Shown in pieces: positions 31,227 to 40,000 of a stretch of DNA of 40,000 nt. Numbering within the stretch: position 1 is the stretch's first letter; every line of letters starts with the position of its first letter. This DNA is from Chromera velia (Eukaryota; Sar; Chromeraceae). The notes under the pieces are model-generated. The model was given only the letters and a program-made list of their open reading frames with translations. It was not told the origin of the DNA and did no database searches. A program made the position numbers and the translations under genes. The stretch spans positions 7,501-47,500 of the forward strand of contig JAHBMJ010005264.1 in assembly GCA_018398765.1 (NCBI GenBank), written 5' to 3'.

Positions 31227-34200
31227 AAAGCATATAGGTCCTAGAGTGGCGCTAAAAAGAAAAAGAAAATGAAATCAACATTTTTAACTACTTATCACTA
31301 TTCTCTGAGTTTCCGTTAGTCTGCTCCCATTATCTGATGATTATCAGCGGTTTCATGTACGTCGACGTACATCATTTTTATCCTAATAGTTTTTATTTTT
31401 GTGAATTTAGCGAACTGTGTGAAGGGGCTGATTCGAGTTTATCTCAGGTCTGCGTTTTGTGTGTGTGTGTGTGTGTGTGTGTCCTGCAGCACGAACAAGG
31501 AAAGAAAACCCACCATGCATCATTAAACAAAAGAGAGGACAGCGAACGTAATCCCATGCCTTCCCATTCAAAACCAGCTAAGGCATTCCCGCACCCTCAC
31601 GACATGAGAGAGCTTCCCCACCCACGCAAAGAGAGGATCGAGACACGCAGTCAAGAGAGAAAAAGAAACCGAGGAGGGACACATGCCCGCAGTCCATGAC
31701 AGAGACGGAGACAGGACGATGATCCTGCACAAACAAACAAAGAGACAAACCGGAACTGACACACCCAGCAGTAATTCAGCAAAAATGCGCCGTGAAAAGG
31801 AAAAGGAAAAACGCAGGAAAACTCACTGCCTGCCCTGAGACAAATCAAACTGGCGCATCGAACGATCAGCCTGCCGACCCCCCCGGCCCCTCCCACCTTC
31901 CCCACCTACCCCCTCGATCGAACTCGAATGAATGGATCAATTGAATTGAATTTCGCCCTCGTCAGTCAGAGGAAAAAGAATGAATGCCTAAGCAATTCGA
32001 TCGTATCAAATGGACAAGCAAAAGAGAAGAAGGAAGGAAGAAAAGAAGGAAAAGTAGGGAGACAAAGTTGCAAACAGACATGCGCGCTTCAGACGCTCAG
32101 GAGAAATCCGAACAGAAAATCTTCACTCAGCGCTCGGTCGTTTCCTCTCTTCAGCCCCCCCCCCTCGTTCCCTTTCGACCCTTCTCCGGACAGTTAACCC
32201 CTCGCCCCTTTCTTCTTCTTCTTCTTCTTTCTGTTGGAATGTTCTGATTCCCTCATCGTCTTTCAGTGTAGCTTCTGTCTTGTCCGCCTTCCCCCCTTTC
32301 ACGACTTACAGTTTTTAGAAAAAGTAAACATGCACCAAGAAAGAGCCTGCCTGTCCTTTCACGATCTGCACCTCCCTCCCTTCCCAACTACTTGATTGAT
32401 TGATGTGCCAGCCAGCCACCTCACCTCTCTCCAAAAACTCGTTGCAGGTTGCACAAGATGATCGAGACAGAAACACGGTTGTCTCCCCATGCTTCCTCTC
32501 TCATGCACCCGTCACTCTGCCATTAATGCACGGGACTGCTCGAATGCTTGAGCAGCAGTGAGTGGATGGCTTTTCTTGTCGGCTTCTTTTTCTGTTCTTG
32601 CTGCTTCGACTTCTCCAGCCAGCCAGGCAGCCAGCCAGCCCCCCCTTCTCCCTCCTCGCTCCATCAAACCAAAAGAAAAATCGGCGGCGCACGCCACAAG
32701 AAGGAAGAAAGGAACGAGGGAGGCTCACATCTTCATTTGACTGTCAGGAGGCGAATTCACTTTTCCTTCTCTTTTCTCCAACACACATGAGACAGAACAG
32801 AAGTTCGAGACAAGCAAGAACCGAAGAGGCTGTCAGACTTGAGTGACAGAGTGACAAAAGATGAGACAAAAAGAGAGAGGGGAGAGTTCGGGAGCGTGTA
32901 ACAAAAGAAAGACGAGAAGAGACATTCATTTGAGTGTCATGGACACGTCAGTCAGAAGACGAAGAAAGAAGGGGAGGGCGGCAAAGGGGAAGGGAAGAAA
33001 GCCGCAGAGGGGAGATATATGACAGCACTCCTGCACGTGTATCCCCCCCTGCATCCATCCCTCAGTGCATTCGAATGTTGCAAGCAATCCACCACAATCG
33101 ATTTTTCATTTTGGGGAGCGTTCGCTTACTTTCACTTTTTGATCTTTCATCCCCCTTTCTTTCCCTCAGGTCAGCATTTTTTCTTTCTTTTCATCACAAA
33201 ATGCAACACGCAAAACAAAAGATTCAAAGAGTACGAGACGACAAAAAAGAATGCGATACTCTTTTCCCGCCCCCCTTGCAAGCCTCGACGACACACTGCT
33301 CTCTTTCCCTTTTTCCTTTTCCCTGCCTGGAGGAAACTTTATCCTCTCGGGCCGTAGAACCCTCCCTGCCCGAGGTGGAGGCGGACTTCGAAAAAGGGAA
33401 GGAAACAGATAGATAAGAGAAGAGAAAAGAAAGGACATGTTGGAAGGGAAGAGAGGGCTTCTCCCGTCACCCACCGTCTTTCCCTCCATTCTCTTTTCTC
33501 GAATGGATAGTGCAAGAACGCAATCAGTGGCGGAGAGCCAGCCACTGAAAAGAGCACACAGAGGCAAGCAGGGTAAGTGGGTGACTGTCGCAACGGATCT
33601 AGATCTGCGAGGTGACTGACCCGCTGGGTGAGGGAGAAGTGAGGGGGGATAGATAGAAACGTCTTCGTGGTTGAAAGGAAGGAAGCGGTCCGTCTGTCCT
33701 CTTTTCTTTTCTTTGGCGTGAGTGGACTGCATAGTGCGTTGATCCCGTCCAGTCGCTTTGTTTGTTTTTTTGGTCAGAAAAGGAAAACGGGGGTGAAGGG
33801 GAACGGACAGAGGAAGAGAGAGAGAGAGAGCTTCAGGTGCCCCAACAGCAGACAGAATCAAGAGAGAAGGGAAGAAACCATGAAGGGGGGGAAGATGAAT
33901 CGAGACCCACTGGAGAGACTGGAATGAAGGAGGGAAGGACAATCGAGAGATCGATCGAAAAGACCGACATCCACCCAACCACCCTCCCTCCCATAAACCC
34001 ACCTTTCAACAGGTCAATCGACCAGCAGGAAGGTGCATGCAGCCTCCCTCCCTCCCTCCCTCCCTCCCGTCATATGTCTCTCTGTCAACTCACTGACTTC
34101 CACCCTCCCTCCCTCCCTCCCATCCCCGAAAGAGGCGCCCTCCCGTCCTTCGTCACGCACTCACTCTTGACCAAAGAAAGCAACCAAGAACACGAGAGAA

Positions 34201-34457
34201 AAGATGGAAAGCAACGAAAAAGCTGGGAAGGAACGAGGGAATGCCGATCGATCTTTCTTCCACACTGAAGCAAGGTAGGAATCCTCTATTCACTGATAGA
34301 AAGGACTGTCAATAGCACAACGCACCTACCCCCTTTCCCTGCAACGCACCAATCCTGTTTCCCAACCCACCAGCCGCCCCCCCACAACATTTCCGTCTGC
34401 CCCATCCCCCCCCTCTCTCCCTTCGATCGTCCCTCCATCCATCCCTCCATCCATTCG
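31227..34457. other. long gene-free stretch of simple-sequence DNA
   Basis: About 3.2 kb of alternating purine-rich and pyrimidine-rich DNA. Features include a (GT)n run (about 31456-31482), an 18-bp perfect palindrome ATGTACGTCGACGTACAT (31355-31372), TTC runs (32209-32230) and (CCCT)n runs (about 34044-34066 and 34102-34120). A short ATG-started open stretch at 33502 ends at a good GTAAGT donor near 33571, but no compatible next exon was found. Long frames here translate to simple sequence. Confidence 0.5.
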
Positions 34458-37400
34458 TCAGATGTCTCTGCCTGCCATGTTGAAGGGCAGCCGTCCACGC
34501 ACGGGGGATCCCTCTGAGTGCGCGACTTCCGAGAAAGAGTCGAAGTCAAGTCCATCATCGTCCAGACCCCCTTTGAGAGTCCTCACCATCCCCCCCCGAG
34601 GACCATCATGACCCTGAGGAAATCCCACGCCCCCCCCACCCACGGGGCTCTTCTGGGCATCCGTGTGACCAGCTTCCTGTCGGTGTTGGTGGTCTTTGCT
34701 GCGGCCCTGCACTCACTCGCCCGAATTGCACTCAAGGTACGTGGTTCAAATTTCGTACCAAGACAGTTGAGGAGAGGAAAAACATAGCAGCAGCAGAAGA
34801 CACCACGATTGAAAGACCAACCGTCAGACGAGTGCAGCAGAGCTCTGCAGGTATATACTGGCTTAGTGAATCTTCAGAGCAAAGCAGAGAGGAAGAAGGA
34901 ACTGTGAAGGAAGTGAAAGAAAAGCCGTCCCTTGTCTTAACTGTCTCTGCCTAGATCCATTGACTCATAAGCATGGTCTTTCATTTTCTCTCAGCTCACG
35001 CGCTTTCTGCCCTATTCCCTTTTTTTGACCAACAACTCAATACTTGTGCTACACATTCTCGCTGACCTGTCTCCCACCCCCCCCTCCTTTGCCTTCGTGA
35101 CCCTTCGAGGAACCCCCCTTGCCTCCCCCGCCTGGCTGGCCGCCATGCGTGACAGATGGGAGAGGGTGCGCAAAAGGGCAGTCTGCCCCTTGAGTGCACT
35201 GGCTGGGTTGCATGCCGAACTTTTTGCACAACCGGAGCTGCCAAGAGTCCGAATTGATTTTGCGTCTCTTCCCGATGGTGTTCTCGAGTCGGTTCGAGGC
35301 CACACGGCCCCAACCCTCAATCTCGAGCATCTTGTGGATATTCGAGCACGAACTTTCAGCACAATTCGTCACTCGTGGACAGGGTTTTGGCCTCTCTGGG
35401 GGGTGTTTATACCGACACGTGTAAAGTCGGCAGTCTGTCGAATGACGGCACATTTGAGAACTGACGTGACCTCCTGAAGAACCCTTACCCTTCTCTCCTC
35501 CCCCCTTTTCTTTTTCTTTTTGCGTCTGTCTGTTCGACCCACCACCCCGTGCTTGCGGAGAGTCGGAAGGAATCCCATTGGAGCTGTGTGGGGGGATGCC
35601 GTTGCCTCCTTTCGCCCTCCCTTTGTCCTTCGGCTGCCCCCCGGGCCCCCCACGCAGAGGGCCCGACTGCCGTGGCCCTTCAGGACTCTCATGGGGGTAT
35701 TTCACAGGGGGGGGGGCGTGACCTAGGAGAGGCTGTGAGGAAGAGGAAGAGGACACCGCATCACCCCTGACACCCGACCCGTTTCCGTTGGCATCTCCCC
35801 CCTGCTGCACCTGGAGATAGCGCTGCCTCCTAGACGCACGGGGAGAGGGCGAAGAGGCTTCTTGGGTCTGATTGGTCTGGTGAGGTCCGTTTGTTTCCCC
35901 TCTTCGTCTGGTACCCTTTCCGTCTCTGTCTCTTTCCTTTCCCTTCTCCCTCTCCCTCTCCCTTCCCCCTTCTCGAACTCGAATGCCCAAAACCTGATTC
36001 AGAGAAGCAGACACAGACAACGACTCCTGTTGGTGCTGCGAGTGGTGGGGGTGATGGGGCCACTGGGCGTCATTGAGAGCCCCACCGGCCTGCCCTGCTG
36101 CCCCCCTTTTTTGCTCCCCCCTCTTCTTTGACATCAACGGGAAGAGGAGGAGACGCTCAGTCTGCCTCGCCCAGTTCCGAATGTCCCCAGGCATCGGGTA
36201 ATCCGATGGAGCGACAAGCCTGCACCACCCCACTCAGATAGAGAAACACGCAGACAAATAGACAGATTGCTTCCTTCTTGTCTTCAGGCCTAACTCCTTC
36301 TCAGGGACTCACAAAGACCAACAGACAAAAGAACGCCAGGCAGAAAGGCAAGCACGCAAGCGAGCCTCACGCAAACAAGGAGAACCAACAGCCCAAACAC
36401 TTTCTGAGTGAAACAGGGGACCGTGGGCAAACGGACAGACAGGCATACTACATTTTTGTTCTCCAGCCCTTTCTGCATGCACACAACCGAAAAGACAGAC
36501 TATACGTTTCTTTCTCTTCCTTCTTTTTTTAAATGTAAATAACAGACAACAGAAAAGACAGACTCTGTCGTCACAGACAGACAGACAGACAAACACTGAG
36601 ACAGAGACGGACATAGAGACAGACACAGACAGACAGTATGCTCTTACAGACGTGAAGACAGCATGATTTTCCTTCCAAGTGCGCATATGAGGCACAGACA
36701 GACTCAGACTCACCAGGTGTAGACTCGCTGGGGTGCACTGGCTTCGAGAATGTCGACGATCTTCTCCTCAACAGAGACCAGCAGAACATCCTCGCAAGAG
36801 AGGCGGGGATGCATTTGCTTGAAGAGACCGCCGAGGGGTGCGGGGTTTTCAAAGGTGTGGGAGATGCACAGATCAGAGACGGCACGGCCAATTGCCGCCT
36901 CTCTCGTCACTGTCTCCCACTGGACCGAACCTTTCGACCCGACCTTTGTGAATGGAACCTTTTCGACGCACCATCCTCTCTGTTCGGCATCGGAGAGGAA
37001 TATGGTGTGAGACGCGAGAGCAGCGTCTGAGGCAAATCCTGGAACCCCTTTTCGAAAACCGTCGACAGGGTCTGGGTGTATCAAAACCCTGCTGCCCCGA
37101 GGGAAGCAGACGTCTCTGCCGTCTTGGACTTTTCGAGGAAGTTCAGAAGAAATGAAGTCAATCACAGTTGAGAGAGATTTTTCGTTTCTGCCGAGGGAAT
37201 CGATCCACGAGAGGCCGTCTACCACAACACTCAAAACACGAGGGTGGGCAGCATGGGGGGGGGCAGAAGAGTCATCGGCCCGGGGGCCACCTATGGTGCC
37301 AGCGTGGGGGTGCGGGGGGGTGACAAAGAGGCTCCCATGCAACCCCCCGGGGGCAGCTGGTGGCTGCTGCAGGTGCATGCCCCCCCCGAGACTGACGCAC

Positions 37401-38950
37401 GCTCGCAGATCCATCTGGTGGGTCCCCCCGGAGGGAGTGAAGAGAGACCCTTGGGGGGGCTGCTGTAGAGATGGCGGGATGTGATTGTGGGGCCTGCTGG
37501 GTGCTGTTTGGTGATGGGGGGTTAGTGGAGGTTGTTGCTGCAGGTGCAGCTGCGCCTCACGAAGTCGGAGGCCCTGAAGCAGCGTGTCGATGGGAGTCGG
37601 GGTGGAAGGAGAGACGGCAGGAGGGTTGGGGCGTTGGTGGTGGTGGGCGAGGGGGGGGCGGGAGGCATTCTGCTGCTGCTGGAGGTGTAGAGAAGCAGCG
37701 GCCAAATTTGAGGGGGGTAGATTCTTTCCTACGGGGGCACTTGAAGACGTCGTCTGGGATTTCTGTGTGGGGGGATCGGGGGGGAGTCCGTGTGCCTGCT
37801 TCTGGTGCAGGGGAGTGCCGGTTGACTGAGCTGCTCTTGAAGAGGCAGTAGAGACTGTGTGGGCGAAATTGCAGCAGGACCCTCGTGGGCATCTGGGAAA
37901 GTTGAGACAGAGACGAAGACTAAAGTTCCCCATCAAAGCACGCCGCTTTCCGTTCGTATTCTGCAACTGATTACTGTATATTCCACCCTGTATACCCTCA
38001 CAGACGATTTTTCGATGCCGAGAAGGGCAGGCTGCGTTCTCACATGTGGTGGGGCGGGGACAGTCTGGGAGCCCCCTGGCGGCCTGGGCAGGGGTGTGAG
38101 TCGTCTCTGCTGATGACGTGAGGCGAGGCTCTGTAGGCCGTTGGCAAAGGCTGGGGTTGCTTTTGTTTTGCGTGTCCTGAGCGGCTTCCTCTTCTCCCCT
38201 CTCATCCTCCTCCTCCACCTCTTCCCCACGCCCCTCTGCTTCGTCCGGGCATTCACCCCCTTCACCCCCCTCACTCCCATCTCCCCCTCTGCCTGGGACC
38301 ATTGACTCGCCCTTTTCTGACTGCCCATCATGCGGGGATTCATGTGGAGCAGGTGCACCCTCACTTGCGTCTCTGCGTGGGGAATCGGGGGGGGGCGTAG
38401 TGTGGGCTGCCGTCTCCGCACGCGAAATCCCGACATGGTTATTGTCATCCGAAAAAGCCAGGCACTCGGGGGGAAATGATTGGGGAGAAATGAAACCGAA
38501 GCCCTCGGTTGAATCGTACTCAACAATCGCTCCCACAGCCCTCACCTCAAGCCCACTTGACCCCTCAGACAGATCCTCTGCGGTAGTCGAGAGTGCCGAA
38601 GCACCTTTGACCACTACCCGCAGAGGGTTGGGGGGAGGAGACGGAATGCCAACGAGATGCTTTTCACGGACGTGAACTTCAGCCCCGTTCGTACAGACCC
38701 TCACGACTCCTTGCTGCTTATCAAGATCCCAATGAGTAATCTGTCCAAGTTGAGAACACCCTTCCATACTCAGAACATAAATATTTTCGGCACACAGTCG
38801 ACCCCCCTGCCTTCCTGAAAGCTCCTCTGCAAATTCGAAAGTGACCAATGCCCCTTTGCATTTCTCGGGGTCATCTTCGAAGCCCTTCAACCCATCCAAC
38901 TCAAAATACAAATGCCGCTCGGCATCTTCCGTAAAATGGTCACACGACAT
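34458..38950 (-). CDS. cold-shock-like / CCCH zinc-finger / NYN-PIN-like protein, three exons
   Basis: My model is complement(34458..34706, 35067..36219, 36714..38950), about 1,212 aa. Donors GTGAGT and GTCAGC and acceptors GTGCAG keep phase (2, 0). Residues 1-180 have cold-shock-like pieces, with G150-F-G-F-I as an RNP1-like core. Five CCCH-type fingers are visible: C297/C303/C308/H312, C348/C354/C360/H364, C1003/C1009/C1014/H1018, C1026/C1032/C1037/H1041 and C1077/C1087/C1093/H1097. Most have the C-x5-C-x4-C-x3-H spacing of Nab2/ZC3H14 fingers. Residues 570-785 cross the first intron and resemble an NYN/PIN fold, with V-V-V-D578-G, a helix, and V-L-L-V-S then E-E where an Asp is usual. This suggests mRNA binding and possibly cleavage in the cytoplasm (inferred). 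The true start may lie upstream, because the first cold-shock piece looks halved. The last exon is the weakest call. Confidence 0.7.
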
Positions 38951-39735
38951 ATTGCAGAAAGGACCTGTGAAGCTGAATCACTCACAGACAGGCACGCTGA
39001 TCGATTCGTACAATTTCAGTCCCGTCTCTCAAAAAATCATGCAGGCTTCGTCTCCCTTCTCTTCCAGAGCCTCCATCGCAAGCAGAATGAAAGCACCAGG
39101 AAGACACGGACACTCACTCATGCACGCACGCACATAAGTCCAACCTTGCCAGAAAATGATTTCCTAAGCGAGGGTCTGCCTCAGTGATCATATTAATACC
39201 AGGAATTACCAGGACGCTTTAGGAATCTTGAGGATTCTTGACGAGACTGTCAGTCTGCATATGCATGCACATGCACAGCAAAAAAAGGAGCTGGGTGCAT
39301 AGCTAGACCGGGGCCCGCATGCATGGGCCCCGGCGCCGGGCGACCCGCGGCAAGCGGCCCCATAGCTTCGAACCGATGAAGGGCCCCGGCCGTCCGGGCA
39401 CCGCGTCTCCGAATGACCCGTCTCTGGTGTCGGACTTAATTGTGATTCTCTCGGGAACTGCTCAGCGATATGTACGCACATGTCTGCACGTACTATGCTT
39501 TCCCTGCAGAGGAGCCCATCCTTGTGCCGAGCGAACTGGTGGCTTCATCAAATCACGGCTGATTTTCAACGGGCTCTTAGCCTGCCTTGTAGACCATCGA
39601 CCGCCCGCTTCTTTTTTCGTGCGGTCCATGAAATCTTTTTGGCCATTCTGTCTCTTGTTCACTGTGCGTGCAGCAGGAGCAGGACGGACAGCATCGGCAT
39701 TTCTTTCTCTGCACCCCTTGCATGTAGAATGCTCA
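38951..39735. promoter_or_regulatory. divergent intergenic region with GC-rich palindrome
   Basis: This separates the minus-strand CCCH gene from the plus-strand gene at 39736. It holds a near-perfect palindrome at 39308-39333, with arms CCGGGGCCC and GGGCCCCGG around GCATGCAT, inside a short GC-rich patch (about 39305-39420). An upstream exon of the CCCH gene could also lie here. I saw no frame completing its first cold-shock piece. Confidence 0.4.
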
Positions 39736-40000
39736 ATGGGTCGGCTGCAACCGAGCGCAGCCCATGTCAAGCAACGGTCCACAGTCCTACTTGGGAAGAA
39801 ATCCGCCGCCAAAGGTCGCAAGAAATCATCAGAGAGTCTGTCTGGGAAGCCGCTGCAGCCTGCCGACCTTGACTTCGATCCATTCAATGCCCCTCCGGTA
39901 TCTGCTGAGGACTTTGTGGAAATCGATTTCGATGACGAGGACGATGCCGACCAGGACGAAGGGGAAGAGGATGTAGAGGGAGACGGAGACGAAGGAGACG
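39736..40000 (+). CDS. N-terminal part of an acidic protein, cut by window end
   Basis: An open frame starts at ATG 39736 (context TCAATGG) and runs without a stop to base 40000, 88 codons. It begins with a basic part with several Lys and Arg (about residues 10-45), then Pro-containing sequence. It becomes strongly Asp/Glu-rich from about residue 60 (F-D-D-E-D-D, then D-E-G-E-E-D). Such basic-then-acidic beginnings occur in nucleolar and chromatin proteins, but I recognise no family. There is no earlier in-frame Met just upstream. It is divergent from the CCCH gene. Confidence 0.55.
   Translation, partial: MGRLQPSAAHVKQRSTVLLGKKSAAKGRKKSSESLSGKPLQPADLDFDPFNAPPVSAEDFVEIDFDDEDDADQDEGEEDVEGDGDEGD

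Larger units (their letters stand above)
29500..31330. other. AT-rich island
   Basis: The base composition changes sharply to AT-rich DNA with many T and A runs. No exon is supported. It contains a near-duplicate TTCAAACTG(T/C)TAGTTTTTTT at about 29981 and 30059, one TIR element and one MITE (below). It looks like an accumulation of mobile DNA with composition unlike the flanking genes. Confidence 0.6.

Noticed and set aside
33166-34002. 278-codon minus-strand frame
   Set aside because: Simple-sequence translation rich in Ser, Leu and Pro, with no domain, no start context and no phase-compatible neighbour.
35025-35477. Plus-strand frame with a preceding acceptor-like CTCTCAG
   Set aside because: The minus strand here carries ordered CCCH zinc fingers, so the plus frame is a shadow.
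39355-39400. tRNA-like B box (GGTTCGAAG) on the minus strand
   Set aside because: No A box or cloverleaf at the right distance.

Overview
The window is nuclear DNA of a eukaryote. Genes are split into many exons by GT-AG introns, the intergenic DNA is full of microsatellites and decayed non-LTR retrotransposons, and an intact spliceosomal Sm protein is present. Every donor in my models is GT. GC or GA donors of the dinoflagellate kind are absent. Stops TAA, TAG and TGA all end host genes, so the code looks standard. The mix of Myb, CCCH and cold-shock proteins, UGCAUG-rich introns and LINE content would suit an alveolate such as a chromerid. That assignment is an inference, not a demonstration.

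Layout, left to right. 1-1520: repeats, including a tandem pair of 157-bp units that match the 3' tail of a LINE further on. 1521-4019 (-): a four-exon gene for a secreted, acidic, repeat-bearing protein. It is divergent from the intronless SmG gene (4600-4857, +), and a 14-bp box occurs twice between them. 4858-6540: low-complexity DNA. 6540-13165: a retrotransposon block with LINE copy 1, its structured 3' tail, a 247-bp hAT-like MITE with a perfect 8-bp target duplication, a partial tail, and LINE copy 2. The 5' part of copy 2 is inverted in the manner of twin priming.

13325-19865 (-): a nine-exon gene for a Myb-repeat protein (about 1,043 aa) of the TTF1/REB1/DMTF1 kind with a very long Lys/Glu-rich C-terminal region. 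20511-28870 (+): a many-exon gene for a helical, basic protein I do not recognise. The two genes are divergent. 28871-34457: mostly gene-free. It contains an AT-rich island (about 29500-31330) with a TIR element and a second hAT-like MITE, followed by simple-sequence DNA.

34458-38950 (-): a three-exon gene for a predicted RNA-binding or RNA-processing protein of about 1,212 aa. It combines cold-shock-like segments, five CCCH-type zinc fingers in two related modules, and a central domain that resembles an NYN/PIN nuclease fold. 39736-40000 (+): the start of an acidic protein cut by the window edge.

The host genes do not form one pathway, although SmG, the CCCH protein and the Myb protein all act on nucleic acids. 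The observations I think most worth checking are the base-paired LINE tail supported by compensatory changes, the CSD/CCCH/NYN-like protein with its duplicated module, and the twin-primed LINE copy whose sense RT part is interrupted only by UAG codons.
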